Assembly: GCA_964581535.1 (NCBI GenBank)
Contig: CAZOOW010000001.1
Span: forward strand, 124,001 to 188,000
From: CAZOOW01 sp964581535
GTDB lineage: Bacteria; Patescibacteriota; Saccharimonadia; Saccharimonadales; Saccharimonadaceae
Direction of reading: 5' to 3'
Length of the DNA: 64,000 bases
Shown here: positions 23,957 through 33,557 of the stretch, piece by piece
Numbering within the stretch: the first letter of the stretch is position 1
Layout of the letters: each line of letters begins with the position of its first letter
The notes under the pieces: model-generated
The model's input: only the letters and a program-made list of their open reading frames with translations
Database searches by the model: none
Told to the model about the DNA's origin: nothing
Program-made: the position numbers and the translations under genes

Positions 23957-26476
23957 TTAGTCGTTTTCGTGTTTTCGACGCATCGCGGCTATCAACCACC
24001 AGACAAGCCCAAGTCCTAGTAGTAATGCTGGAATCCACCAGTATTTCATGAGACCCCAAGCCGAACTTTCATCTGCCATGTCCGCTTCAACTTCACCAAA
24101 ATTGCCGGCAACATCCTGAGCACCGAGGACTGGGTTTACTGCATTTTCAGCAGCAGGCGTTGCAGCTGTGGCTTCCGTGTCTCCGCTTGTGCTATCAAGG
24201 TATGCGGCTGCGGTTGCCCCATAGCCATTGCTAAGTGTTCGATAAACAGAGCGTTGCTGAATTGGAGCTTGGTAGGCAAGTTGCGGAGAGACCGTGGGAG
24301 CACTCGAGCCACCAGCTGATGGCTTGTCAGTTGTAGCCCCTAGCATTTGTGGAATTGATACCGGAAATAGATTCGCAAAAGTTGTACTAGCTTCAGTAAA
24401 GTTCGTATTTTGAGCAGTTTTAACGACATCTTGACCTGCACGATTTATTCCCGCAACTGTTATTATCGCTTTCACTGGTAGTTTCGTTTTATCCCATGTT
24501 GCGCTACCTAGGTTCCAGCATGGACCGTCACACCATGTATCAACAAGGCTTCCCTGCACTACGAACGGTGAGCTGTGCTGTAAAACACTGTCTTCGTTAA
24601 TGAGTGCCAGCAAACCAGCCGTTGCAGTGTTTGTTGCCCGTAGCCCGTCCTCGTCATAGACATCCACTGTTACTCCAGAAACTGAGCCGAAGCCAGCAAT
24701 GTTAAAGCCAACATTTATTCCGGTAAACCCTTGGTCTTGCATCGTCCACGCACCAACGCCAAAATCTTCAGCGTTTACCGAGGGTACTGTGTTTGCAACT
24801 GTTACGGTTACCGAAGCAACTGAAGCATTTGTCTTGTTCTGTACTTTATCGCGCGCCTCGAACTGGATCTTGTACTGTCCATCTGCAAGTCCTGCCGTGT
24901 TCCATGAATAGGTATGGCTCAGACGCCCATCTCCGTAAAAACTTGTTACTCGATACCCATTCGGACCAGTGATAACAAAGTAACTATTCATTGGGTGCTC
25001 ATCTGTAACCGTTCCGGTAATATTAACGGTGCCTTGTACGACCGCGCCCGTGGAAGGTGAAGTTATAGCAACAACCGGTGCAGTGTTATCTATAACTATC
25101 GTTCGCTTCATTCGCTCAGTAACGTTCCCGTCAAAGTCCGTACCGACATAAAACAGTTCATAGGTACCGCTCTCTAGCGTAGATGGAACGCTCATGTTGT
25201 ATGTATAGGAACCGTCGGCATTTGCATAGGTAGCTGCTGGGTCAAAGACCGAACCATATCCGTAGAAGGTTTGGTTTGCTACGAGATTTCCCTTATACAC
25301 GAGCTGCAAATTCGCATAGTTCGCCTTTACGTTATCAGTAAATGAGCCCTTGACAGTCAGTTTGTTACCATTCGCCTTTGTTGAGACGACAGCACCTTCG
25401 CTCGGGGATGTGACGGTCAAAACAGGCGCTGTGCTGTATTTGACAGTACACGGCGTAGACCATTCAGATGGTACTCCCTCGCTGTTTATGCTCCGGACCT
25501 TGAAAGTATAAACACCTTCTCCTTCAGTAAATGCTCCAGAGTAAGAATTCGTACCAACAACGGTTGACCATGGGTTATCAACGTTGTGCGTTCCCGGCGT
25601 CGCAACCCAGTACTCATAGTTTGCAGCACCCTCGGCAATATCCCACGTTGGTACGATAGCGTAGCTATCAGTCGTTGCACCGCAGGCTAGATCCGGACTC
25701 GCAAACTTTAGGTTTGCAGGCGTAGCTGGTACATCAACGACATTTCCGTATGCGAAGTTGCTCCAGTGAACACTGTAGTCCTGTCCGTTCGACCCGTAGT
25801 TCTTGCTGTTGAGTATCGCGGCTTTGAGGTGTGTCGTTGTCTCGTCGTACGAGTTTGACGCCACAACAGCACCGTTGATACTCAGGTCGAATTTGTGAGT
25901 CGATTCGTTGAAGGTCACTGCGAGCGTGTTCCAGCTGTTCCACGTAAATGGAGTGGCGAGGTTTGTCCAGCCACCAGGATATACTCCATCATAAACACGC
26001 CAACCAGTATGGCCTGCTTCTGTTGCAGTTGTGAATTCGACGATAGGATAGGCAGTTATCTCGCCGCTCGCATCGCTAGCAACGCCCCATAGTCCTGCAC
26101 GGGTTTCTTTGTTCTGCCAGTCGGCGTCCACATACAAGTCAGCTTTTATGCTGTCGCTAGCAGGTATCTGGCGCCGCAAACCTTCTGTATGGTAAAAGTC
26201 CCCTTGAGTACTCTGCGCCTCAGCGTCGATATTCATTTCTAGGACATCGCCGCGCCCGCCGAATGCAACTGAGCTAAAGCTACTCGGTGTTTTACGATCT
26301 TCCGACCAGTTCGCAAGCTCGCTCGACGTAAATGCAGCATTCGTATACTGTGTCGTTTGTAGTGCCTGCACTGCATTGAAAAACGGCTGCACTAGCGTAG
26401 AGACCGCCAGTAGAACCGCCCCCAGAAATGCATGATTAAGACGGAAACCCCGTCGTTTTTGTATCTTCATCGACAT
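23957..26476 (-). CDS. Large wall-anchored surface protein with LamG-like, FN3 and Ig-like domains
   Basis: 839 residues with a signal peptide (about 10-40). A concanavalin/LamG-like domain (about 45-245, DFYHTEGLRRQIPASDS...; NTLAVTFNESTHKFDLSINGA) is followed by a fibronectin III-like segment (about 250-345, with EYWVATPG, GVYTFKVRSINSEGVPSEWS). Two or three Ig-like repeats beginning VTSPSEGAVV and ITSPSTGAVV come next (about 350-560), then a beta region. A Thr/Ala-rich linker contains LGA motifs, and a C-terminal helix with a basic stop-transfer tail (WWIPALLLGLGLVWWLIAAMRRK) ends it. The role is probably adhesion or attachment to a host cell or glycan. Confidence 0.8.
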   Translation of the reverse strand: MSMKIQKRRGFRLNHAFLGAVLLAVSTLVQPFFNAVQALQTTQYTNAAFTSSELANWSEDRKTPSSFSSVAFGGRGDVLEMNIDAEAQSTQGDFYHTEGLRRQIPASDSIKADLYVDADWQNKETRAGLWGVASDASGEITAYPIVEFTTATEAGHTGWRVYDGVYPGGWTNLATPFTWNSWNTLAVTFNESTHKFDLSINGAVVASNSYDETTTHLKAAILNSKNYGSNGQDYSVHWSNFAYGNVVDVPATPANLKFASPDLACGATTDSYAIVPTWDIAEGAANYEYWVATPGTHNVDNPWSTVVGTNSYSGAFTEGEGVYTFKVRSINSEGVPSEWSTPCTVKYSTAPVLTVTSPSEGAVVSTKANGNKLTVKGSFTDNVKANYANLQLVYKGNLVANQTFYGYGSVFDPAATYANADGSYTYNMSVPSTLESGTYELFYVGTDFDGNVTERMKRTIVIDNTAPVVAITSPSTGAVVQGTVNITGTVTDEHPMNSYFVITGPNGYRVTSFYGDGRLSHTYSWNTAGLADGQYKIQFEARDKVQNKTNASVASVTVTVANTVPSVNAEDFGVGAWTMQDQGFTGINVGFNIAGFGSVSGVTVDVYDEDGLRATNTATAGLLALINEDSVLQHSSPFVVQGSLVDTWCDGPCWNLGSATWDKTKLPVKAIITVAGINRAGQDVVKTAQNTNFTEASTTFANLFPVSIPQMLGATTDKPSAGGSSAPTVSPQLAYQAPIQQRSVYRTLSNGYGATAAAYLDSTSGDTEATAATPAAENAVNPVLGAQDVAGNFGEVEADMADESSAWGLMKYWWIPALLLGLGLVWWLIAAMRRKHEND

Positions 26477-26566
26477 ATGCTAACCCTTTCTCGCAGTAAA
26501 GTCGCACATCTTATATATGCTTAAACTATAGCACTATGCCGCTGGAACTGCCAGTAGTGAGTATGG

Positions 26567-26776
26567 CTACTTTTTATTGCTGAGATATTTCCCTGCGACG
26601 CTGAGTGCAAACGACGAAAGTATGACAAATCCGCACATCAGCAGCAGCTTCATCAAAAATATATGCATTTGTGAACTTTTTTCGTCATTATCAGGAATGT
26701 TGAGAACCATTAAAACGCCTGTGATTCCAAAAATGACTGACGAGACTATAAAAACTTTTGTTGCTATTTGTTGCAT
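26567..26776 (-). CDS. Small two-helix membrane protein
   Basis: 69 residues with two membrane helices (about 7-24 and 40-62) and basic C-terminus YLSNKK. A GAGAAAGGGTAAGT sequence gives a plausible RBS. No family recognised. It sits just upstream of the big surface protein on the same strand. Confidence 0.5.
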   Translation of the reverse strand: MQQIATKVFIVSSVIFGITGVLMVLNIPDNDEKSSQMHIFLMKLLLMCGFVILSSFALSVAGKYLSNKK

Positions 26777-26871
26777 ACTTACCCTTTCTCTTAATCAATA
26801 TCCGCTACATTCGGAAACATTCCCATAATAATGAGTTCGCATTACAATAATATAAATAATTTCATTATTTT

Positions 26872-28035
26872 TTATCGATTTCCTTTTGCGCGGTTATGTG
26901 ATTTGCATAGCATTTCGCAGTTTGAAGGGTCAGTTCCGCCGCCTTTGCTCCAGGCGTCAACATGATCAGCATCCATGTCGCTCAGTGACCAGATTTTTGA
27001 TTTGTTCACGTCATGCCCGATAGCACAGTAAGAACAGTTCGAAATGTTTTTTTCGCGAGCTGCGACCGTTTGTCGCTCATAGGTTGCTCGTTTTGTTGCT
27101 TCATCAAACACGCGAATATCGAGCAATTTTTTATCCGTACGCCCGCCTAGGATATATTCGAACACTCCGCGACGATTTTTTACATATGGATCGGCATAAA
27201 GTTCGTGGACTTTTTTCGAAATCTCTTCAGCATCGTATTCTTCCGTGTGATATGTATCGTACAGTCTGCCCCAGTCCAGCCCTTTCATCTCGCTTTCGAC
27301 ATCACTAAATACCGAGCTGATCCAATCGATAACTTTATCAAAATGTTCTTTTAGCTCAGTTATTTCAGGGTCATTGCGATGTTTACTCATATAGTCATCG
27401 ATGTTGCCGCCACTAACCCATTCCAGTGCACGCTCTAAAAATGCTTGACGTTTTACATCTCCGGAGAGATATGCACTCCACATGTTCACGTATGCGCTCT
27501 GGCTATTTGAAAATACTTCTTTTGCGCTCGTCACAAACGGTCCTGAATACACAGCGTTACGAATTTCCTGCATTTCGAGCGGAACACCTGCAATATTAAT
27601 AGTTCGGAACCAGTCTTTTATCTCTTCTTCTTCACCCTCACATACGTAGATAAGTAAATCTTTACCCAGTATCGACTCGCGCTGTGTTTCTGACATGCCG
27701 CTAAAATACTGTTCGTGACCGTTGCTGTCTTTGACGGCAAATTTACCGGCAACGAATCGCCCGATACTGGTAATACGCTGCTGACCGTCCAGTACCTCGT
27801 AGCCATCGCTACCAGTTTTGTTAAAATACAGCACGCCGATGGGATAACCTTTAATGATAGAATCAATAACGGCAACATCTCGTTTTCCGTCGGCGTAGAT
27901 ATAGTTTCGCTGGTATTCTGGCTGGATGGTTAGCTTACCACCCCAACCAAATAGTCCTTTACCTTCGAGTTCATTGTATACAAATCCGTCAACAATATCG
28001 CGAATTGTTAGCTTTGTTTCAAGTGTTGCTATCAT
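26872..28035 (-). CDS. DUF262 nuclease-like protein with C-terminal HNH domain
   Basis: 387 residues. The N-terminal DUF262 (GmrSD/ParB-like) part has QPEYQRNYIY and DGQQRITSIGRF; the DGQQR motif is used for nucleotide binding or hydrolysis in this family. The C-terminus has an HNH finger: CSYC (zinc pair), DADHVDAWSKGG and LCKSHNRAKGNR. It is translated from an ATGA overlap with the methylase gene, so it is likely the restriction partner. The two domains are fused, unlike two-gene GmrS/GmrD. Whether cleavage needs absence or presence of methylation cannot be told from sequence. Confidence 0.85.
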   Translation of the reverse strand: MIATLETKLTIRDIVDGFVYNELEGKGLFGWGGKLTIQPEYQRNYIYADGKRDVAVIDSIIKGYPIGVLYFNKTGSDGYEVLDGQQRITSIGRFVAGKFAVKDSNGHEQYFSGMSETQRESILGKDLLIYVCEGEEEEIKDWFRTINIAGVPLEMQEIRNAVYSGPFVTSAKEVFSNSQSAYVNMWSAYLSGDVKRQAFLERALEWVSGGNIDDYMSKHRNDPEITELKEHFDKVIDWISSVFSDVESEMKGLDWGRLYDTYHTEEYDAEEISKKVHELYADPYVKNRRGVFEYILGGRTDKKLLDIRVFDEATKRATYERQTVAAREKNISNCSYCAIGHDVNKSKIWSLSDMDADHVDAWSKGGGTDPSNCEMLCKSHNRAKGNR

Positions 28036-29192
28036 ACGGTCGCCTTTCTGTGCTTAATAAGTATTCGTGCGTAGGTCGCAATGTATTCCGTGCCTGACTT
28101 TATTGCTCCACGTCGATTTAGATCGTTATATTTGGGACTGTCATGACGCGTGTAAACCTTTGTTCGCATCCCATGTATATTTTCACGATCTGTAATTCCC
28201 AGGATGATAAATTGTTCAGGTGAATACTTATCAAGGAAACTAATAGGTACACCCATTACTCCCTCATAATCGCTGGGGATTGCATCAACATATGGTACTT
28301 CAATCGCATCGTAGTTGTCATAGGTATCATAATCGTTTTTATCGGTTAATTTTTTGTTAAATTTTAAATTATCATTCGCGCTCATCAGACTGAGTCTTTG
28401 ATGTCGTCTACCATGATCAACATTCGTAAACCACCTAACGCCACTAACTCGCGATTGAACTCTTCCATCAGGTAATACTTCCCAATACTTTGAACCGTTC
28501 GATACGCTATCACTCGGTAGATAGAATCTTGATCCATCGAAATTGTTTAGGCCTAACCAAATTTCGTTATCCTTTATTAGTGGAAATATCTCTTTGTAAG
28601 TGATTGCATTCATATTGCCAATAATAATAAATTTCTTATTGTGTTCCATGAGTTGACCCACGTACTCGCGAAACAAACTAAACGGCGGGTTTGTTACTAC
28701 AATATCGGATTCTCTTAAAAGCTTTACGCACTCCTCACTCCGAAAATCACCGTCACCTTCAAGCGGCGTCCATTCATTATGTTTGTTAGCTTTTAGCTGT
28801 TCAGCTACGTCGTTCAAGTTGAATGCTCCGTCGTCATCCATATCGCCCACGTCATTAATAACAAGTTTGTTTGCTGTTACTTTAGGGCGTCCTTTTTCGG
28901 GTACGAGAGTTATATCGTCACCAAATAGTCCAAGTTGTGTGTTCGCAACCGGCGACGGCTTGTAACTGGTGGTGATCAACCGTTTTAGCCCAAGCCGCTT
29001 AAAATTTAGTGCAAAATAGCGGAAAAAGTTACTCTCGAACGGGTCATCACAGTTACAGTACACGACTTTGTTGCGAAATGTTTCCGGGTCGTATTCCAAA
29101 TACGCCTCCATCTCTTTCTGTATATCTGGAAATTGGGTATAAAACTCATCGTTTTTTGCCCGTTTCGCACTGGCTAGATTTGTATTTGCCAT
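28032..29192 (-). CDS. EcoRI-methylase-family adenine-specific DNA methyltransferase
   Basis: 386 residues. The N-terminal KRAKNDEFYTQFPDIQKEME and VVYCNCDDPFESNFFRYF are signature features of the EcoRI methylase family. The catalytic motif is NPPF in DIVVTNPPFSLFREYV, which indicates N6-adenine methylation. It should methylate a target site and protect it from the downstream DUF262-HNH protein, with which it overlaps by 4 nt. There is no separate specificity subunit. Confidence 0.88.
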   Translation of the reverse strand: MANTNLASAKRAKNDEFYTQFPDIQKEMEAYLEYDPETFRNKVVYCNCDDPFESNFFRYFALNFKRLGLKRLITTSYKPSPVANTQLGLFGDDITLVPEKGRPKVTANKLVINDVGDMDDDGAFNLNDVAEQLKANKHNEWTPLEGDGDFRSEECVKLLRESDIVVTNPPFSLFREYVGQLMEHNKKFIIIGNMNAITYKEIFPLIKDNEIWLGLNNFDGSRFYLPSDSVSNGSKYWEVLPDGRVQSRVSGVRWFTNVDHGRRHQRLSLMSANDNLKFNKKLTDKNDYDTYDNYDAIEVPYVDAIPSDYEGVMGVPISFLDKYSPEQFIILGITDRENIHGMRTKVYTRHDSPKYNDLNRRGAIKSGTEYIATYARILIKHRKATV

Positions 29193-29254
29193 AGTTTTAA
29201 GTATACCGCCCCTACCCCTGTTTTTCTAGAGCCCGGTATCCTGGCCCAACTTCA

Positions 29255-29725
29255 TCAGGCCGTCTCTATATACTCAATCTGGTCTATAGGCACGGTCGCG
29301 CCGCGAAGGATTAAGTCGGTTTCGGTCGGGTTGCTGGCTTTATACATAGCTTCTACATCAAGCCCTAGGGTGAGAGAGCCGGGTACATACGGCGGGATAC
29401 TTGTAAAATTAACACTGTCGAGCTGGCTATGGAGGCCGACGTTTTCGACCACTAACCCAGCCTGTTCTTCTTCCACACTATCAACAACGGCAAGTTTGGT
29501 TACTACAGTCAGGTTATCCCTCGTTTCGGATGATTGACGTAAGCAAGCGTCTAGCGCCCTGACGGCAAAAAACGCATGACGGATTTTTGCCTCACGACTT
29601 TTCTGCACATCGATAACTTCTTGCATAACAAGCATCATGTCAAAAAGGTTATCTATATTTGGTGTTGCATCGGGGCGCGGTACCCATAAATCCAAACTCA
29701 TTTCGTCAGTCCTTTTTGTATCCAC
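29255..29725 (-). CDS. Hypothetical protein (156 aa)
   Basis: Soluble acidic protein without signal or membrane helix. A helical N-terminal half (MMLVMQEVIDVQKSREAKI, FFAVRALDACLRQ) is followed by a beta-rich half. No family recognised. It is on the same strand as, and 62 nt upstream of, the methylase, so it could belong to that defence-like operon. An AAGGACTGACGA segment is a reasonable RBS. Confidence 0.55.
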   Translation of the reverse strand: MDTKRTDEMSLDLWVPRPDATPNIDNLFDMMLVMQEVIDVQKSREAKIRHAFFAVRALDACLRQSSETRDNLTVVTKLAVVDSVEEEQAGLVVENVGLHSQLDSVNFTSIPPYVPGSLTLGLDVEAMYKASNPTETDLILRGATVPIDQIEYIETA

Positions 29726-29802
29726 CCGTTATTAGTACTGTATTGTACCACGCCGATAGTTTGGTGAAATACTACTGCCTGATGAATTTAACTCTCTAAT
29801 GT

Positions 29803-30471
29803 TTAGTCGTAAAACTTTTTCTCATCATACTCGCATGCATTAACCAGTTTGTAGGCAATATCGTGAGCGGTAATGAAATAGCCAAGGTAAAAGCGTTCTT
29901 CCATATCGGTCAACGCGTAGTTCGGCGTATCAGCAAAGAGGTCGTCACAAAATGCGCTCAGTGCCGTAAATAAATCTTTGGGTTGGTTGTTCAGCATATC
30001 CACGATCCGCTCTTTTGCCTGCAAAGCCGCAAGCTGTTGCTCGGGAGATGGATGTGTAAGGTTTATGTTATCTACTTCAAAACTCAAAATCGGTAGATTC
30101 ATCAGAAATTGTCGCTGGTTACTTTCAACGAGCGATAAGTGTGTATGCATACCGAGCAGCGCCCCATCATAAAAAGCTCTTTCTTTTTCATCGTTAACAT
30201 GAAAACGTGTTTGGTAGTGAGATGGACGCGCCTGAGATTCCTTCGTAATACCGGCTCCGTTTCCTTCCGCATAGCTAAGCAGCCTCGCGTACCATCGGTA
30301 AACATCCGCTATTTGTGAGTTACCGTACATTGCCTCGAATTCTTTTAAAAGTCCGGGGGCGAATTTATACCTTGTGTTAGCATAAGCAATCTCATTGCTA
30401 ATAACTTGGGCGGGTGTTTTAATCTCATTCGGAGATAAACGGCTGAACTCAACGCCAAATATTTCGCTCAT
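29803..30471 (-). CDS. Hypothetical helical protein (222 aa)
   Basis: Soluble, mostly alpha-helical, acidic. It contains conserved-looking segments FYDGALLGMHTHLSLVES and ERFYLGYFITAHDIAYKLVN but no catalytic motif I recognise. Same strand as the 156-aa gene with a 78-nt gap. Function unknown; the position upstream of the restriction-like pair is the only hint. Confidence 0.55.
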   Translation of the reverse strand: MSEIFGVEFSRLSPNEIKTPAQVISNEIAYANTRYKFAPGLLKEFEAMYGNSQIADVYRWYARLLSYAEGNGAGITKESQARPSHYQTRFHVNDEKERAFYDGALLGMHTHLSLVESNQRQFLMNLPILSFEVDNINLTHPSPEQQLAALQAKERIVDMLNNQPKDLFTALSAFCDDLFADTPNYALTDMEERFYLGYFITAHDIAYKLVNACEYDEKKFYD

Positions 30472-30528
30472 AATGTTATTTATGCTACGTCAAGATTTGA
30501 CATGTGTAAATAACAATCTCAAGCATCA

Positions 30529-30951
30529 CTATCGAAACAAGCCGATGATACAAGCAGCGATAACGAGGTGTAATAGTGCTTCACTAGATAAAATAGCAAT
30601 TTTCTGCAGCACATATTTTGACTCAGTTCCGCCAAAAATTACTCCCGAAACCTGAGCCGGCAGAACAAATCCTAGCCAGACTAACCCCGCGACGGTTGCT
30701 GGAGCAAGGTTTGGCAGCAGATGCATAAGATAGGCGAGTACAAACGCAGATATAATCGTAACCAGTAACTGTGCGCCGTAGAGCGGTGCCATTTGGCTCA
30801 TCATGGCTTCCTGCTCTTTCTTGCTTAATTTGTCGAAACCATGTATCCGTGACCACTGGTCTTGAAAAATAAATGTATACCACACCGCGCCCACGGCGAA
30901 CATCGCAATTGTTGCCGCCACAACTGCCCATACATTAACAGATTCGATCAT
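30529..30951 (-). CDS. DUF1761 membrane protein
   Basis: 140 residues, four helices, with the family's FAVGAVWYTFIFQDQWSRI near the N-terminus and LVWLGFVLPAQVSGVIFGG centrally. AGGAGAA precedes the ATG. Function of the family is unknown. Confidence 0.8.
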   Translation of the reverse strand: MIESVNVWAVVAATIAMFAVGAVWYTFIFQDQWSRIHGFDKLSKKEQEAMMSQMAPLYGAQLLVTIISAFVLAYLMHLLPNLAPATVAGLVWLGFVLPAQVSGVIFGGTESKYVLQKIAILSSEALLHLVIAACIIGLFR

Positions 30952-31037
30952 CTAGATTCTCCTAGTTATGCTTTTTATATTTTGAGTATATATATTTGCC
31001 CGTCTAAGTTCTATACTGAAATTACAAGGAGGTGACT

Positions 31038-31298
31038 ATGTCGAAGCAATGTCAAAGTTGCGGGATGCCGCTAGAAACCAAAAAAGCCGGTGACTGTCGC
31101 GGGACGGAAGCCGACGGAACAAAAAGTGAAACATGGTGCTCGCTATGTTATGAAAAAGGCTCGTTCAAACAACCGGACATAACCCTCGAGCAGATGAAAA
31201 AACTCGTTGACGATGCCCTCATTGAAAACGGCAGTGGTCGTTTCATGCGCTGGATGGCACAAAAACAGCTACCGCACCTGAAGCGTTGGAAAACCTAA
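31038..31298 (+). CDS. Putative zinc-ribbon protein
   Basis: 86 residues from ATG 31038 with an AGGAGG Shine-Dalgarno at 31026-31032. Cysteines are arranged CQSCGMPLE, GDCRG, and WCSLCYEKG, the pattern of the putative zinc-ribbon family, followed by a helical C-terminus (LEQMKKLVDDALIENGSGRF). Likely a small metal-binding regulatory or chaperone-like protein. Confidence 0.78.
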   Translation: MSKQCQSCGMPLETKKAGDCRGTEADGTKSETWCSLCYEKGSFKQPDITLEQMKKLVDDALIENGSGRFMRWMAQKQLPHLKRWKT

Positions 31299-31379
31299 CA
31301 TATCTGAATGCCCTGCCTCCATCAGTGAATGCTTGGGTAAAAAATCTTTAAAAATCTATTCGCTTACTGCACTTTTTTC

Positions 31380-31964
31380 TCAGGAGCTACGGGTTTTCGG
31401 ACCTGACACGTAGGCATTATTTTCAATAAAAAAACGGCGATGTATGTCACGTGCTTTTGTAATACCTATACGGGGCGAACTGGCAACTATTTCGTCTTGA
31501 CTCAATTTTCCCGCTTCTAACTGAAGCGGTGGTTCACGTAGGTCATGTCCGTTCATCGCCATGTCGATCCCGAGGGCCTGAGCAAGTTTTGCCGGACCAT
31601 TTGTTGTATTTACTCCGCCTACACCTCGTCGCTTTTCGAGCATCTTGCTTCCTGTTATTGGCTCGACAGCACGTATCAAAATCCCAGAGCCTTCACCTTC
31701 TTTTCCTGTTACGACATTGCAGCAATAATGCATGCCGTAAGTAAAATACACGTATAAATGTCCCGCCTCACGAAACATTGTTGCGTTTCGTTTTTTTTCA
31801 CCCCCGAAGGCATGTGACGCTTCGTCGGCCTGATCGTAGGCTTCGGTTTCAACGATCCGAACTCGCACAGATTGTCCATCGAGCTGCCTTACAAGTTCGC
31901 ATCCCAGCAACAAGCGTGCCGCATCATCAACAGGAAGATATAAAAAGTCCGGAAATTTTCTCAT
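31380..31964 (-). CDS. 3-methyladenine DNA glycosylase (AAG/MPG family)
   Basis: 194 residues. Motifs match the family: RIVETEAYDQADEASHAFGG with the catalytic Glu, RNATMFREAGHLYVYFTYGMHYCCNVV, RRGVGGVNTTNGPAKLAQALGI, and SSPRIGI near the end. It removes alkylated purines from DNA in base-excision repair. It is coupled to the upstream 75-aa ORF by an ATGA overlap. Confidence 0.93.
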   Translation of the reverse strand: MRKFPDFLYLPVDDAARLLLGCELVRQLDGQSVRVRIVETEAYDQADEASHAFGGEKKRNATMFREAGHLYVYFTYGMHYCCNVVTGKEGEGSGILIRAVEPITGSKMLEKRRGVGGVNTTNGPAKLAQALGIDMAMNGHDLREPPLQLEAGKLSQDEIVASSPRIGITKARDIHRRFFIENNAYVSGPKTRSS

Positions 31965-32188
31965 CCGCGAACTTTGATTCGGACGGCCGGCATTTCAATA
32001 TTCTCAATCGTAATATAGTTCGAAACACGCCGAAGATGCAGATATAGACGACCAACTTCAATCCAGGCGAAACGATGCGCCGCCGTTTTCCTTTCATTTT
32101 CTGAGAGATGACGATAGCGAGCAATGGCACTTTGGAACGCCTTGGTATAGATTTTCTGCGCAGCGTGGAGGACCGTAATCTCTTTCAT
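31961..32188 (-). CDS. Small basic protein upstream of the glycosylase
   Basis: 75 residues, basic and helical (ITVLHAAQKIYTKAFQSAIA then RYRHLSENERKTAAHRFAW). The stop overlaps the glycosylase start by 4 nt. The pattern SENERKTAAHRFAW is that of ChaB-like or small DNA-associated proteins, but I cannot assign a family. Possibly a repair-associated accessory. Confidence 0.5.
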   Translation of the reverse strand: MKEITVLHAAQKIYTKAFQSAIARYRHLSENERKTAAHRFAWIEVGRLYLHLRRVSNYITIENIEMPAVRIKVRG

Positions 32189-32328
32189 GAGTTAAATTTA
32201 TGATAAAGATGTTACTTTTACAGTGAGAAATATCACTTATCGTAAATTCAGCACGAAGAAAAGAAAAAATGAAATATTTCGCCGTTCACTTGCGTAATAT
32301 ATATAGACCATAATGAAATGGAGAAGCC

Positions 32329-32979
32329 ATGGCACAAACCTCAGTAACAAACGCTTTTAAAAATAACTGGTATTACATTGTTATAGCTGCGCTGCTGCTT
32401 TTACTGACCGGGGTTACCGTATGGGGATTAAACGAAAAAAATAAAGCAGCAAATTCAAAACCCATGAATCATGCCGACATGACGGTTGATGACGCGCTAT
32501 ATGCACACGGAATTGCCCCGCTTACCAAAAATGATGCCAGCAATAGGACTGAGACCGCTGACGAACTTACCTACCTTATCGAAGAGGAAAAGCTAGCCCA
32601 CGACGTTTACCTAGCGATGTATGACAAATGGGGGGCTCGGGTATTTAACAACATCATGAACAGCGAAGCTATGCACCAAGGAATGTTACTTGCCGTTATG
32701 AAAAGTCGTGACCTGGCTGATCCTCGAAAAAGTGAAGAAGGAGTATTCGTAAATCAAGAACTTCAATCACTCTACGACAAGTTGATTACCCAGGGTAACC
32801 AAAGCCTCAGCGAAGCTTATAAAGTTGGTGTTGCTATCGAGGAGCGCGATATCGATGACCTGAAAAAAACGCTCGCCGGGCTCGATCCAAAAGATACTGA
32901 CGTAAAGGACGTCCTAGACAACTTACTGGCTAGCTCCGAAAACCATTTGCGCGCGTTCAATCGTCAAATCAACCGTTAG
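32329..32979 (+). CDS. DUF2202 ferritin-like membrane-anchored protein
   Basis: 216 residues. One N-terminal membrane helix (about 15-35) precedes a DUF2202 four-helix ferritin-like domain (about 80-215): LIEEEKLAHDVYLAMYDKWG, EAMHQGMLLAVM, VGVAIEERDIDDLKK and SSENHLRAFNRQIN, including the acidic and His residues expected for metal binding. The role is probably in metal or oxidative stress handling on the outer face. It is followed 17 nt later by the sigma factor gene. Confidence 0.85.
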   Translation: MAQTSVTNAFKNNWYYIVIAALLLLLTGVTVWGLNEKNKAANSKPMNHADMTVDDALYAHGIAPLTKNDASNRTETADELTYLIEEEKLAHDVYLAMYDKWGARVFNNIMNSEAMHQGMLLAVMKSRDLADPRKSEEGVFVNQELQSLYDKLITQGNQSLSEAYKVGVAIEERDIDDLKKTLAGLDPKDTDVKDVLDNLLASSENHLRAFNRQINR

Positions 32980-32996
32980 TCTGCGATACTAAGTTT

Positions 32997-33557
32997 ATGG
33001 CCACGCGGAGAAATCTAACTGATGCTGACATCGTCGCTCGAGTTACGGAAGGCGATGTCGACGCCTTTGCAGCGCTGATTGAAAGATACGAAAACAAGCT
33101 GGTAAGCTATGTCACCTACCTCCTCCACGACCCAACCACAGCGCTCGACGTTGTGCAGGACACTTTCCTCAAAGTCTACAAAAATTTACATAGCTTTAAC
33201 CCTAAATACAAATTCTCGTCATGGATATACCGCATTGCCCACAACGAAGCGATGAATGCTGTTAAAAAACAACGCCGCATTTCAGATACTGACATCGATG
33301 AGTTGCCAGAAACCAGTTATGATCAGCCTCTCGATGAGTTGATAGACAAAGAAATGCTCGGCGAACATGTCCATGGCTGTATGAAAAAACTCGATCCCAA
33401 ATACCGCGAAGTCATTCAGCTGGTATATTTTGAGCATATGAAATATGAAGAGGTCAGCGACATACTGCATGTACCGACCTCTACCGTCGGCGTATGGCTG
33501 TCCCGCGCCAAAGCGAAGCTAAAAGTGATATGTGAGCAGAGAGGAGTCCAAAAATGA
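32997..33557 (+). CDS. ECF-type sigma-70 family RNA polymerase sigma factor
   Basis: 186 residues with sigma region 2 (FAALIERYENKLVSYVTYLL, DVVQDTFLKVYKNLHSF, FSSWIYRIAHNEAMN) and region 4 (VIQLVYFEHMKYEEVSDILH then VPTSTVGVWLSRAKAKLK). It overlaps the next gene by 4 nt; that small membrane protein may be the anti-sigma factor. A GATACT box 6 nt before the ATG suggests a leaderless start. Confidence 0.9.
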   Translation: MATRRNLTDADIVARVTEGDVDAFAALIERYENKLVSYVTYLLHDPTTALDVVQDTFLKVYKNLHSFNPKYKFSSWIYRIAHNEAMNAVKKQRRISDTDIDELPETSYDQPLDELIDKEMLGEHVHGCMKKLDPKYREVIQLVYFEHMKYEEVSDILHVPTSTVGVWLSRAKAKLKVICEQRGVQK

